64,000 nucleotides of DNA from COE1 sp949066965 (GTDB lineage Bacteria; Bacillota; Clostridia; Lachnospirales; Lachnospiraceae), in the NCBI GenBank assembly GCA_949066965.1, contig CARTDA010000021.1, positions 1 to 64,000 of the forward strand, in the 5' to 3' direction. The notes under the pieces are model-generated. The model did not search any database and was not told the origin of the DNA. It saw only the letters and a list, made by a program, of their open reading frames with translations. This document shows positions 1 through 9,602 of the stretch, piece after piece. Each line of letters begins with the position of its first letter. Positions within the stretch are counted from its first letter, which is position 1. Both the position numbers and the translations under genes were made by a program.

Positions 1-44
1 GTATCACTTAATAGCTTAAACCAGTGTATAATCAGGCCGGGATT

Positions 45-551
45 TTAGGATACATCTTTCTTGCCGCCTGCATTAGATGAAATTGACTTAGTTATTACAG
101 GGTATTCCAAATCTGGAATATCATCATCTTTGTGAAGGACAACATTTTCCAATACATCAAAGCCTTTCTCTTTTGCAAGTTCATTTATTGCTTTCTTATC
201 CATGTAGTGGGTAATTCTGCCTTTTTTTCCAGCATTTTGAAAAATAAATCCATCCTTAAGCTCATCAAAATGAATGTCCAATATACTTGTTGCATCGTCT
301 CCACCTGTCAATATAATTGATTTGCAATTTGGGTTATGAGAATTATATGTATTCTGGATTAACGTATAACCTTCTACTATTGAATCAACCAAATGTAATT
401 TTTTAATATACTTACTTTTTGATGCAAAAGGTCTGTTACTGCGTACAATTACTGCAATTGGTGAAATACCTGCTTCTCCCAAACTCCTAATTATTCCCAA
501 TGGGTTGTAGTGTTCTGATCCAAAAACAATGTATTCAATATGATCATTCAT
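45..551 (-). pseudogene. ATP-grasp carboxylate-amine ligase, 3'-truncated
   Basis: The product starts MNDHIEYIVFGSEHYNPLG and resembles the N-terminal pre-ATP-grasp and early ATP-grasp region of carboxylate-amine ligases, including the strand YPVITKSISS that normally carries the first ATP-binding lysine. Family members are about 400 residues, but this frame stops after about 168, straight after GGKKDVS. The remaining 44 bases of the window do not continue the family, so the catalytic half is missing or displaced. The ATG at 551 is chosen over an upstream codon because it overlaps the end of the BCCT gene by 8 bp, typical of translational coupling. Known relatives join amino acids or amines to carboxylates; a role in modifying the polysaccharide is inference. 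Whether the gene is dead or interrupted by an insertion left of the window cannot be seen. Confidence 0.6.
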
Positions 552-2049
552 TTTTCTCTTTTTCCTCCCTAAGATCTTTAAACAGTGCAATTATCTGCAC
601 AATCATCACACATAAAAACGGCAATGCAGCAACTATAGATATTGTCTGTAATGGCTTTAATCCACCACAAACCAAAAGCAGAATCGCAAGTATTGCCTGA
701 ATAATTCCCCAAACTATTTTTTTGTTTTTTGCCGGATTGATATTCCCTTCTGATGTAAGCATCGCCAAGACATACGTTCCTGAGTCGGCAGAAGTCACAA
801 AAAATGTAACAATCAAAGCCAACGTCAATCCGGAAATAATAACCCCCAGTGGATACTCTGATAAAACAACAAATAAACCCGTCTCAGGCGAAGCAGCAAT
901 ATTAGTTAAGTTTTCAGTTGTTAATCTGCCATCCTGTCCAAACGAAATTCCTAAAGTTCCCCATACTGAAAACCAAATAATTGATGCTAATGTAGGCGCT
1001 AAAACAACACCTAATATAAATTCTCTAATCGTCCTCCCTTTCGATATTCTTGCAATAAATATTCCAACAAATGGTGCCCAAGCAACCCACCAGGCCCAAT
1101 AGAATATTCTCCAACTACTCAACCAAGAATTATCACCATATGTCTCAATTGCAAGGCTATCCTGAATTATGTTTGATAAATAACCTCCTAAACCAGAAGT
1201 AAGATTATTCAAAATATCAAGTTTGGGTCCTATCAAAAAGCAAAATACCGTCAAAAAAATCGCTAAGATTAAATTTACATTCGACAGAAGTTTTACTCCC
1301 TTATTTATTCCAGATACTGCAGAAATAATAAAAATAATTGTTACTAAAACAATTATTACTATTTGTATAGATACATTGTTAGGAACATTCATCAGATAAT
1401 TCAAACCACTATTGACTTGCAAAACGCCCAAACCTAACGATGTAACTATTCCTGCTATCGTTGCAAATACCGCTAAAAAATCGACTATCTTTAAAACAAT
1501 TCTATTTGTTATTACATTTGATATAGTTGAGCTAATAAGCCCTGACTTTTCTCTTTTAAATTTAAAATACGCCACAGTCAGTCCTACAATCGCATAACAA
1601 GCCCATGGATGAATCCCCCAATGCATAAATACAGTTCTAAAGGCAAACTTTGATGCATCTATGGTTCCTCCCTCGCAGCCTAATGGATTAATATAATGTG
1701 ATATTGGTTCTGAAACTCCCCAAAAGACAAGTCCTACACCCATTCCTGCGCAAAAAAGCATTGCAAACCATGATTTATTACTGTATTCAGGTTTGTCCTC
1801 TTTTTTTCCGAGTTTTATGTTTCCATACCTTGAAAAAGCAACACAGACAGATACTATAACAAATAAAAGCATCGCAATTAAATATAGCCATCCAAAATAT
1901 GTTGTACATACGCTAAACAATTCATTTGTTATCATCTTAAATTTATCCAGATTTATAATAGCGAACAGAACTATAGATATCATAAATATTATAGAACCCA
2001 AAAATAATTTATTCTTTTTTAAAAAATTCACTTTTTTATTACTTTTCAT
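544..2049 (-). CDS. BCCT family betaine/carnitine/choline transporter
   Basis: Integral membrane protein of 501 residues with about 12 hydrophobic segments. The glycine-rich stretch GMGVGLVFWGVSEPISHY (about 102-119) and the aromatic-box signature FYWAWWVAWAPFVGIF (about 316-331) mark the BCCT family, which moves quaternary amines such as glycine betaine, choline or carnitine by sodium or proton coupling or by exchange. The ATG at 2049 is preferred because AAGGAG lies 11 bases upstream; an in-frame GTG at 2061 directly abuts that site. It is followed by the ATP-grasp gene with an 8-bp overlap and preceded by a GT32-type gene. Its place in a polysaccharide island that also has LicD and a cytidylyltransferase suggests choline uptake for phosphocholine decoration, but osmoprotection is equally possible. 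The family is certain; the substrate is not. Confidence 0.93.
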   Translation of the reverse strand: MKSNKKVNFLKKNKLFLGSIIFMISIVLFAIINLDKFKMITNELFSVCTTYFGWLYLIAMLLFVIVSVCVAFSRYGNIKLGKKEDKPEYSNKSWFAMLFCAGMGVGLVFWGVSEPISHYINPLGCEGGTIDASKFAFRTVFMHWGIHPWACYAIVGLTVAYFKFKREKSGLISSTISNVITNRIVLKIVDFLAVFATIAGIVTSLGLGVLQVNSGLNYLMNVPNNVSIQIVIIVLVTIIFIISAVSGINKGVKLLSNVNLILAIFLTVFCFLIGPKLDILNNLTSGLGGYLSNIIQDSLAIETYGDNSWLSSWRIFYWAWWVAWAPFVGIFIARISKGRTIREFILGVVLAPTLASIIWFSVWGTLGISFGQDGRLTTENLTNIAASPETGLFVVLSEYPLGVIISGLTLALIVTFFVTSADSGTYVLAMLTSEGNINPAKNKKIVWGIIQAILAILLLVCGGLKPLQTISIVAALPFLCVMIVQIIALFKDLREEKEKNE

Positions 2050-2245
2050 TTCTAAAGCCACTCCTTAAATTATTTCATACACTATAATCACCATATAAAT
2101 GTTCACAGACACTTCAACGTTTGTGCCTTGACCTTTGCTTTGAATGGCAATAACACCACCAATGCAAACTATAATTCTTTCATATGGATTTTGCAGCGTT
2201 GTGCAAAATTTTATGCAGAACAGTTACAAATCTACTTACTTAATT

Positions 2246-3205
2246 TCAATTATTTTTTACAAATAACTTCTGATAGTATGTATCTGGAATATCCTTCTGC
2301 TCATCTGTGAATTTATAACTCAACTTATGGAATGGCGTTTGCCCCAAAATACACTCGAACATCTTTTCATCATATTTATCAAATAATCTTAGTAATAATA
2401 TATGAGGTGTTGCATTACTATATGGTATCACCTTTTTCCAATCATCTTCATAATATTCAATAACTATCTGGAAAAAATCATGCAAGAGAAAATAGTCCAC
2501 CATATCATTATGATTTTTCCAATATTCATAGCACAAATATCTCACTGCCATTAAAATTTTATTATTAGTGCATCCGCACATATACCAGCTGGACAAAACA
2601 GTAGCATGTCCATCTCTGCCTGGTTTTAAGTTCTGATAGAAAAACAAGTCTGAATCAAAAAAATAGTCTGGTATTTGATTCCTTTTTCTTGTACACAATA
2701 CAGTCGAGTCGATCCATGTTCCACCATATTTGATCAACAACTCAAGGCGCAACAGATCTGTCATATGAGTATGGGTAATCTGCCCACTTCTCCACTTTTC
2801 ATAAATATAAGCAGGAAACTTAACATACTCTTCAATATTATCAGATGTCAGAAGGATAATTTCTCTATCTGTGAGGTTATCCCGTAATGACTGATAACAT
2901 CTTTTAACCACTTCAGGAGCATTCTCTATTCCTTGAAACCAGCAAACCCATACTTTATTACTCTGCTTCTGCGGCAAACTACTATCATATTCTTTGTCAA
3001 ACTGTTTCAACGAACCTATGTATTTTTTATAAAGCTTCTGTTCTGTCTTTAATATTGTTGATAATCTTAATATTTCTAAAGCCGTTCTGCTTTTACCGAG
3101 TAAAACAAACTCTGCCATAGCTGTAAATAGCACTCCGCTCTTTACATAACGTTTTATCAGCTGCATTCCACCCTGTTTCTTAAAAATCTCACTAAGTTTT
3201 GGCAT
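2246..3205 (-). CDS. Capsular polysaccharide glycosyltransferase, GT32-like (Caps_synth)
   Basis: 319 residues. The core is VWVCWFQGIENAPEVV (about 85-100), then HMTDLLRLELLIKYGGTWID (about 147-166), the arrangement of the capsular polysaccharide synthesis / DXD-sugar-binding (GT32-like) family. The WID aspartate corresponds to the metal and nucleotide-sugar binding site. There is no signal peptide, so it should act on the cytoplasmic face of the membrane, adding a sugar to the lipid-linked repeat unit. A promoter (TTGCTA, 17 bp, TATAAT) lies 36 bp upstream, so this gene, the BCCT gene and the ATP-grasp fragment may form a separate transcription unit from the genes on the other side of the ISAs1 scar. 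Donor and acceptor cannot be told from sequence. Confidence 0.85.
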   Translation of the reverse strand: MPKLSEIFKKQGGMQLIKRYVKSGVLFTAMAEFVLLGKSRTALEILRLSTILKTEQKLYKKYIGSLKQFDKEYDSSLPQKQSNKVWVCWFQGIENAPEVVKRCYQSLRDNLTDREIILLTSDNIEEYVKFPAYIYEKWRSGQITHTHMTDLLRLELLIKYGGTWIDSTVLCTRKRNQIPDYFFDSDLFFYQNLKPGRDGHATVLSSWYMCGCTNNKILMAVRYLCYEYWKNHNDMVDYFLLHDFFQIVIEYYEDDWKKVIPYSNATPHILLLRLFDKYDEKMFECILGQTPFHKLSYKFTDEQKDIPDTYYQKLFVKNN

Positions 3206-3240
3206 ATGTTCAACTCACTCCGTTCACAATTGCTAAACCT

Positions 3241-3269
3241 ATTATAATAAGTTGGTCAACTATTAGCAA
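3241..3269 (-). promoter_or_regulatory. Predicted sigma-A promoter upstream of the GT32-like gene
   Basis: Read on the minus strand, TTGCTA (3264-3269) and TATAAT (3241-3246) are separated by exactly 17 bp and sit 36 bp before the start codon at 3205. The rest of 3270-3557 is AT-rich and shows no gene, so it is probably flank of the degraded insertion sequence. Confidence 0.5.
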
Positions 3270-3557
3270 GCAAAATAAATCTTTTTTTAATCGCATAATG
3301 AATTAAAGAAATATTCCCAACAAATGCTATTGTGTTATACTCATGAGCAATTAAATTTGCCAAAATATAAAATGATTCTTTTTTATTTCCATAGCAAGAT
3401 TTGCACCCTATAGTAAATTTTATTGATGATAGATGCTTAAAGCTTCCTTATGCTTTTTCAGAGCTATAAATTCAGAAAACTGAGGTAAAATAGCCTGAGA
3501 AATGGGACCAGTGCACTGACGCGCTGATAATTAGGCAAACCTCACGGAAATCAATTT

Positions 3558-3872
3558 TTGAAAAGTATTCCAATTTCTTCAAAACCATGTATAATGGATG
3601 GAAAGACGATCCGTTCGACAGGGCATATGGACAGTTACGAAAGCCCTCTTCATATCGTAAGCGCACAGGTTTCAGAACTCGGGATGGGCGAACGGTCAGG
3701 TGAATGGCATTATTACATTTCCAGCCGGAGGCTGTCGGCAAAGAACCTGCTCTATTATGCACGATGGGAGTGATCTGTGGAAACAATGCACTGGCTGCTT
3801 AATGTACATTTCATGGAGGATTACTGCCGGGTAGAGGATAAAAATGAGACCTCTCCTCTAAAAACACACTGA
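3558..3872 (+). pseudogene. ISAs1-family transposase remnant
   Basis: The plus-strand translation contains IMDGKTIRSTG, LHIVSAQVSELGM, EWHYYISSRRLSAKNLL and, after an in-frame TGA at 3771, SVETMHWLLNVHFMEDYCR. These are the conserved blocks, in order, of the DDE transposase of ISAs1 elements (IDGKTIRGS, LHIVSAF, YYISS, ENSLHWVLDV). The central part between SELGM and EWHYY is deleted and the ARWEW motif is broken by a TGG to TGA change. No terminal inverted repeats were found. The scar separates the Wzx gene from the GT32-like gene, so it may mark where polysaccharide modules were joined. Confidence 0.85.
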
Positions 3873-3876
3873 AATA

Positions 3877-5346
3877 TTATTCTATCGTTGTTTTATCATT
3901 TCTTCTTAATGATATAAGCTTCTTTACCAATAAAACAATTCTATCTCTCCTAAAAAAACACATGATTCCTCCAACAGAAATAACACTATATCTTATAATA
4001 GGATAATCATAAGTTAGTAATAGCAATAAACTCACTATTACAAACGGAAGTGTTATACCTATTAATTTTTTAGTAGCATACGGTTTAACACCTTTACAAT
4101 AAGTTTTACAAATAATATTCATAAGAATATAATGCGCAACACTGTATATCACATAACATATCAACGTGGTGTATCCAGCTGCAATATATCCAAATATAGG
4201 AATAAAAACATAATTAAGAACTATATTAAGAATAGCTCCAAGAACACTTGCAATCATTATTAGCTTTGTTTTTTCGTAATAAAACGCAAATTTAGCAAAT
4301 AAATCATAACTAAACATAAAGTACACTGAAATTGCAACTGGTGGAATCACATATATTGCTTCTCCATATGTTTTAGGCGCAAATAATGCTACTGCCTCTG
4401 GAGCAAGCAATATAAGAAAAAGATTCACCAACGCTATAATAATGAGCGATATGTACGCAATAGATTCTATATCCCTTATCTTTTTAGCCTTTATTTTCTG
4501 ATATATCCAAGGATTAAGCGTCTGCATAAGAGCAGTATTAAAGAGTAACATTATTGATGATAACGAATATGCCAAACTATAAATACCTGCCTGACTATCC
4601 CCCACCATTTTCCCAATCATAATACGATCTGCACTATTTAATACAATTTGCGATAAATAATGGGGAACCAATGGAATATTAAAAATTAATGCATACTTCC
4701 AATATTGTCCAGAGTAAAATTTTTTTCCATTTTTCATCTGTACAATAAAAAAAACTGAATAGAATAAAAGTTCAACCAATACTAATCCTAATATTCTTGC
4801 CGTGACCTTATCATCAGCTAAAACAACAAAAATCACACCTATTATAGGCTTTAATACTGATACTGCTACCGTGACAATCACTAATGCCTTGTACTTATAT
4901 TCCGTCCTTTGCTCACTTGACCAAAATCCAAATACAGATGTCGTCCAAATCATAATTAACATAGCAATCATCTGTACTGTTGTTAAATTAAAAATACTAT
5001 TCCAGAACTTATATGCAAATAGATATATAACCATCCATACAACAACCAACACTGCATTTAGCCCTTGCATTGTGGATGAAAATGTACTTTTATCCTCTTC
5101 AAATTTTACTAAGCCTTGTGTATAGACTCCTCCCGCAAGCGATAAACTTACAAAGATAGTTATAATTCCTAACCAAGAATTAAAAATACTGTATTGCCCA
5201 TATTCAGAAGTTGACAAAAGACGCGTAAAAATCGGTGTAGTCAACATCGAAATACCTCTCTGCAAAAAAGAACAGATCAAGAACCATAAAGAAGCTCTCA
5301 CTTGAACTGGAGTATTGACATATTTTGTTTTAAGCCCTGAGAACAT
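3877..5346 (-). CDS. Wzx-type oligosaccharide flippase (PST/MOP superfamily)
   Basis: 489-residue polytopic protein with about 12-14 hydrophobic helices. The N-terminus (SLWFLICSFLQRGISMLTTP, then IFTRLLSTSEYGQYSIFNSW) is the typical opening of the polysaccharide transporter branch of the MOP superfamily. A GGAGG site lies 8 bases before the ATG. Wzx proteins flip undecaprenyl-diphosphate-linked repeat units across the membrane before polymerisation. The Wzy-type polymerase at 7153-8316 in the same orientation supports a Wzx/Wzy pathway. The gene is AT-rich compared with the ABC exporter genes at 16.8-18.4 kb, fitting an acquired cassette. Confidence 0.9.
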   Translation of the reverse strand: MFSGLKTKYVNTPVQVRASLWFLICSFLQRGISMLTTPIFTRLLSTSEYGQYSIFNSWLGIITIFVSLSLAGGVYTQGLVKFEEDKSTFSSTMQGLNAVLVVVWMVIYLFAYKFWNSIFNLTTVQMIAMLIMIWTTSVFGFWSSEQRTEYKYKALVIVTVAVSVLKPIIGVIFVVLADDKVTARILGLVLVELLFYSVFFIVQMKNGKKFYSGQYWKYALIFNIPLVPHYLSQIVLNSADRIMIGKMVGDSQAGIYSLAYSLSSIMLLFNTALMQTLNPWIYQKIKAKKIRDIESIAYISLIIIALVNLFLILLAPEAVALFAPKTYGEAIYVIPPVAISVYFMFSYDLFAKFAFYYEKTKLIMIASVLGAILNIVLNYVFIPIFGYIAAGYTTLICYVIYSVAHYILMNIICKTYCKGVKPYATKKLIGITLPFVIVSLLLLLTYDYPIIRYSVISVGGIMCFFRRDRIVLLVKKLISLRRNDKTTIE

Positions 5347-5415
5347 TCAAATCACCTCCAATTCAAGTCTCAAATAATACCAAGTCTATAAATCATAGCA
5401 ATTATATCCGAAATT

Positions 5416-6600
5416 TTACAATCCCAAAAAATCAACAATTCTTTCGCAAGCATTTCCATCTCTATATTCATATAACCAATCAGCCAATTCATTCCTCTCT
5501 TTACTTTTATTATCAACTCCCCGGATAACATCATTACAATATTTTTTTAAATCATCAATATTCAAAATGAGTTCTCCCGGCAAAAACTTTTTCACCTCTG
5601 CATTTGTGATGTCAAAGCCTCTATCATAATTACTGATATCCGAAAGAATAAATGCCAATGGTCGATCTAGCAATATAAAAGAATAGGCCGACGAAGAATA
5701 ATCACTAATTAATGCATCAACCGATGCCATCAACCTGTATACGTCAATATTTTTTTTCTCTGCTATTTCCCTTGTGACAAATGTAATATTGGAAAATATT
5801 AATTGTTCTATATCAAATTCAATTCTTTGATAAGGATGTAATTTTACAACTAAGTGTGTATTTTGAATTTTTAAAAAGTCATTAAATTCTGCAAGAATAT
5901 TTTTTGTTTTCAGTAATGGAACTCCATATGGATATTCCTCTTTACTGTCATTTCTCCCACCTATCAATTTTCTAAATGTCGGCATCCATAAAATTGTTTT
6001 ATCAAAATTTTTCTTGCCGAGTTTTTCCAATTCCTTAACTTCTTTATCAAATAAAACATCATTAGAAGGAAATCCGAAATGGAGCATACGCTTATTAGGA
6101 AATGGAATGGAGTAATTTTCACACATTATTGGGTCATAGTTTTCTGATGCTGATAAGATATAATCCACATCATCCCTAACATTTAATAAACCTTTAACAT
6201 TTTTTAATGTGCATCCTCCATGCGTACAATAAACTGAAATCTGATTTTTCCTAATTTTTCTAAGCATCGTATCGTCAGAGAAAAAATACTTCGCATTAAG
6301 GATATAATATACTTTTCTTAACGATGGTCCTTCATCCCGAACTGTTACAACATTTTCAGGTAATTTTTTTGAAATATTACGCGATCTAACCCGCCAAACA
6401 ATCAAATACTTCTTGTTAAAACCATTTTTTATTAAATACTCATATAAAGCTCCTCCATTACAATCAAAATTCGTATGACTCTCCATCATAATAATGTTTT
6501 TTAATTCTCTTTTAATAAAAAATGGTTTTAATATCTGAATGAGTAAAGCATTTATTTTTCTATTCCATATGTCCTTTGGTATATCCTTTATCTTTATCAT
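5416..6600 (-). CDS. CDP-glycerol glycerophosphotransferase family protein (TagB/TagF-like)
   Basis: 394 residues. A basic, partly hydrophobic N-terminus is followed by MMESHTNFDCNGGALYEYL, YFFSDDTMLR, CTHGGCTLKNVKG, LWMPTFRK, HLVVKLHPYQ, and ISDYSSSAYSFILLDRPLAF near residue 300. These are the conserved blocks of the CDP-glycerol:poly(glycerophosphate) glycerophosphotransferase family (PF04464), including the HGG histidine and the HP and SDYSS motifs. Such enzymes transfer glycerol phosphate, or related alditol phosphates, from a CDP donor to teichoic acid or capsule acceptors at the inner membrane surface. AGGAG lies 7 bases before the ATG. The cytidylyltransferase at 12563-13006 could make the CDP donor, so a phosphodiester-linked substituent or backbone is likely; which alditol is inference. 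Confidence 0.9.
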   Translation of the reverse strand: MIKIKDIPKDIWNRKINALLIQILKPFFIKRELKNIIMMESHTNFDCNGGALYEYLIKNGFNKKYLIVWRVRSRNISKKLPENVVTVRDEGPSLRKVYYILNAKYFFSDDTMLRKIRKNQISVYCTHGGCTLKNVKGLLNVRDDVDYILSASENYDPIMCENYSIPFPNKRMLHFGFPSNDVLFDKEVKELEKLGKKNFDKTILWMPTFRKLIGGRNDSKEEYPYGVPLLKTKNILAEFNDFLKIQNTHLVVKLHPYQRIEFDIEQLIFSNITFVTREIAEKKNIDVYRLMASVDALISDYSSSAYSFILLDRPLAFILSDISNYDRGFDITNAEVKKFLPGELILNIDDLKKYCNDVIRGVDNKSKERNELADWLYEYRDGNACERIVDFLGL

Positions 6601-6645
6601 ATTGATGCTCCTAATATTCTTTTATTTTATTGGTAATATGTGATG

Positions 6646-7127
6646 TTAATTTTTCAAATGGTATAGAAATTGCACAAACGCCATGCGTTCCTTGTCATTT
6701 TCTTGGCTAGCAAAAAACGTTGTAATATACATACACATAATAGTAAATATATACCAATTTGAATTTCCTATACTCTCTATGGCAAATAACGATAACAAAT
6801 ATGTTTTTATATCATACTTAATAGAAAAGATTATGTTCACCATCAAATATATAACCAATGAAACTGCAAAAGTTATGTATGCTGGCAACATTCTGTTCTC
6901 TTATTGATTATAGATGTCATAATTCCATACCCAGAAAACAACAAAAATGCAGCCACACACAACTGTCCAACCTGCTTATCTATGAGCAAAATAAAAATAC
7001 ATATCACAAAAAATCCATTTATAATCTTTGTTTCTTCAATTGATATAGTCTCTGCATCATCTTTTCTAATTCTCAAACTAATTAATAATAAAAGTATATT
7101 AACAAAACCTATTATTCCCATTTTCAC
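6646..7127 (-). pseudogene. Acyltransferase-3-like membrane protein, frameshifted remnant
   Basis: Two overlapping minus-strand frames, 6873-7127 and 6646-6891, read as parts of one membrane protein. The first has EETKIINGFF followed by FLLFSGYGIMTSIINK; the second has RMLPAYITFAVSL and GNSNWYIFTIMCMY. In order these match the family-3 acyltransferases (OafA-like): conserved start, FFFSGYG-type helix, arginine-proline segment, NxxWY segment. The frames differ by 2 bases, and the first 80 and last 80 residues seem to be joined with much of the 300-350 residue protein lost. The intact gene probably O-acetylated the glycan. Confidence 0.65.
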
Positions 7128-7152
7128 ACCTCAAAATGAATCATTGTTGTTC

Positions 7153-8316
7153 CTATCTCATATTAGTATTTCTTTCATATTGCCCTAACATATCGTATAT
7201 AAATAACATCAGCCAAAAATAAATTAATCCAAAATAAAAATCAAAAATAGACGCAAATAGGTAACACCACATACATAAATATAAAATATACATATATTTC
7301 TTTTTAATACATTTATTGTATTTTATAATGCCATATAACCAAATCCCCAATAACGCAGTTCCTATAATTCCAATATCTAACAACAACTGTAATATAATGT
7401 TATGTGCATGACTAGCACCATATAATACATATCCTTCAATTTGCCTTTCTGTTAATACCCCCCACCCAAACATAGGTTTCTGTCTAATCAGATCAACTGC
7501 TTTGGGCCAAATAGTCTCTCTGGAATTTAATGCTGTTTTTCCTATAACTGACAAAAGCATCCCAAAATAATCCTGAATATTAAAACACACAACCATTCCC
7601 ACAAATAGAATCGCAAATGCTATTAAACTTTTTATCGTTAACGCTTTTCGTAGAAAAGGCCAGTTTAAAAATATTGCACACACTATAAGTATTCCGAATG
7701 AAACTATAGCCGTAACTGAACCAGGTACTGCAAAACACAAAAAAGCAATAAACAAAAAAAACCATGTACTCTTGTTGATTTTATTATTTTTAAACAAAGA
7801 ACATGCCATCATTATTCCACACAAAGGTATTATTACAAATGCTGAATAATTATCGTTACCAAGAAAAAATCTATCACTTCTTCCCATTGCATCTGCAAAA
7901 AGCGGATGATCCAAAAAAATGGTAATCAGTTCCAAGAACACATATATCTTCGTAAGAAAAGCTATACTTTCTAAGAGCATCATAACTTTGTCTTTTGTAT
8001 TAATAATCTTCACTAATAAAAAAATACCAATAATAGATAACACTTGCTGTAAGTTGTCTCCAAAAGAATGCAAGTTACAATAAGCACTAAACAACCATAT
8101 CAATAAAACAGTAAACAAAAGAACATCCTTTTTTCTAATTTTGGCTCCACTTCTAATATATTTAACAATCAAAACAAGCATAATCAAAACTTTTAACAAT
8201 TTATATATTGAATCAACCATAGACCAATATGAAACATTACTCGGTTTCAAAAATATTAATACTGATAGAAAAATCATTATCTTATGCTTATCGCATTTCA
8301 ACATAACATTCACCAT
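7153..8316 (-). CDS. O-antigen polymerase/ligase family protein (Wzy-like)
   Basis: 387 residues, nearly all hydrophobic, with about 11-12 predicted helices. The segment WPKAVDLIRQKPMFGWGV followed by GASHAHNIILQLLLDIG is the large periplasm-facing loop signature of the Wzy_C/O-antigen ligase family (PF04932), with the conserved G-G and H-N elements. Together with the Wzx flippase two genes downstream it should polymerise repeat units on undecaprenyl diphosphate at the outer face of the membrane. Start choice is uncertain: ATG at 8316 has only a weak ribosome binding site, and ATG at 8304 is an alternative. Confidence 0.88.
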   Translation of the reverse strand: MVNVMLKCDKHKIMIFLSVLIFLKPSNVSYWSMVDSIYKLLKVLIMLVLIVKYIRSGAKIRKKDVLLFTVLLIWLFSAYCNLHSFGDNLQQVLSIIGIFLLVKIINTKDKVMMLLESIAFLTKIYVFLELITIFLDHPLFADAMGRSDRFFLGNDNYSAFVIIPLCGIMMACSLFKNNKINKSTWFFLFIAFLCFAVPGSVTAIVSFGILIVCAIFLNWPFLRKALTIKSLIAFAILFVGMVVCFNIQDYFGMLLSVIGKTALNSRETIWPKAVDLIRQKPMFGWGVLTERQIEGYVLYGASHAHNIILQLLLDIGIIGTALLGIWLYGIIKYNKCIKKKYMYILYLCMWCYLFASIFDFYFGLIYFWLMLFIYDMLGQYERNTNMR

Positions 8317-8423
8317 CCAACAAGTTTAGCACTAAAACTGATTTGAATTTCAATAAAAATAGTGTCTATTTTCTCATAAACATATTGAAAAATAAGCATC
8401 TACAAGATTTCGATTCTTATACC

Positions 8424-9515
8424 TTATATCATATAAAGTATTTCGAGTTTATTACACATCTCTTCCACACAAAACTCATTCTTAATAATGTCCTTATTTT
8501 TCATACATAATTTCTTTTTTTCGCAAAGAACAGTATCGACTTCAAGTATTTTATCTGCTAAACTCTTTGAATTACCACTCTCAAACATATCTCCTATGTT
8601 TATTTTTTTAATAAGCTCCTCCGGTCCTTCTGTATCCATTGCAACACAAGGAACTCCCATAGCCATCGCTTCAATTAACGTTAATCCAAAACCTTCTGTC
8701 CTTGACGGAACAACACATATATCTATACTATTCATAAAGCCAGGTACATCTGTTACATTTCCAATAAACGAAATAATTTCCTCAAGCTCATTTTCTATAA
8801 CATATTCTTCAAGCCTCTGAAACTCTTTTCTTTGCGACTCGGAAACTCCGCCTGCAAAAACAAATTTAAATTTGGAGTATCCCCTATTCTTAATTATGTT
8901 GGCTGCCTCTAATAGTAAATCTTGCCCCTTTACCTTAGGCATTATTCGTGCAACACATCCAACTATAGTTTCGGTTTCATTGTAATGACGCTGATTACAC
9001 TCTTTGTATTTATTAAGATCAATACCATTATATACAACTTCGGTTTTATTCTTTGCAGCACCATTTCTTTCTAAGTCAGACCTTACACACTCAGAAATTC
9101 CTACTATTTTGTCACATATTATATTTCGATATATTTTTCTTATTATATTTAATCTTTTATACTGATTCATTCCGTGGACAGTATAAATCACTTTTATTCT
9201 CGGAGATATCAATTTCGCTAACAGCAATAATTCCGGAGAATCAAACGAATTACAATGAACTACATCTATTTTGTTAATTCTTATATATTGAGCAATCTTA
9301 ATTAATGTGTTTATTTTATTTTCGCCAGCAGTTCTTCTTTGTAGTTCAAGCGTAACATTATCATCTATCGAATCTATTAAATCATCATCAATTAAATCAT
9401 TAACAATATATAAATATACTTTATTTTTTCGATTAATCATCTCATTACAAATATCTGCAACAAGCCTCTCTGTACCACCTACTGTAAACGAAAATAGCAA
9501 ATACATTAAATTCAT
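8424..9515 (-). CDS. Glycosyltransferase family 4
   Basis: 363 residues with a GT-B fold pattern. The start MNLMYLLFSFTVGGTERLVA gives the glycine-rich acceptor-side loop; IDVVHCNSFD and YTVHGMNQY follow; then VGCVARIMPKVKGQDLLLEA and VPSRTEGFGLTLIEAMAMG near residues 270-290. The EGFGLTLIEA sequence is the nucleotide-sugar E-x7-E motif of GT4 retaining transferases. It acts in the cytoplasm on the lipid-linked glycan. It lies between the Wzy gene and asnB in the leftward operon. The donor sugar cannot be assigned. Confidence 0.9.
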   Translation of the reverse strand: MNLMYLLFSFTVGGTERLVADICNEMINRKNKVYLYIVNDLIDDDLIDSIDDNVTLELQRRTAGENKINTLIKIAQYIRINKIDVVHCNSFDSPELLLLAKLISPRIKVIYTVHGMNQYKRLNIIRKIYRNIICDKIVGISECVRSDLERNGAAKNKTEVVYNGIDLNKYKECNQRHYNETETIVGCVARIMPKVKGQDLLLEAANIIKNRGYSKFKFVFAGGVSESQRKEFQRLEEYVIENELEEIISFIGNVTDVPGFMNSIDICVVPSRTEGFGLTLIEAMAMGVPCVAMDTEGPEELIKKINIGDMFESGNSKSLADKILEVDTVLCEKKKLCMKNKDIIKNEFCVEEMCNKLEILYMI

Positions 9516-9602
9516 ATTGAATACTCACCTTTGTATCGTTGTAACCAAATTATTATCTTATCACTAGAGACATCTTTTCGTAAAAAATTACGTTTTTTAA
9601 TT

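Noticed and set aside
3472..3786. Minus-strand open frame across the gap upstream of the GT32-like gene
   Set aside because: The plus strand of the same stretch carries ordered ISAs1 transposase motifs, so the minus frame is a shadow.
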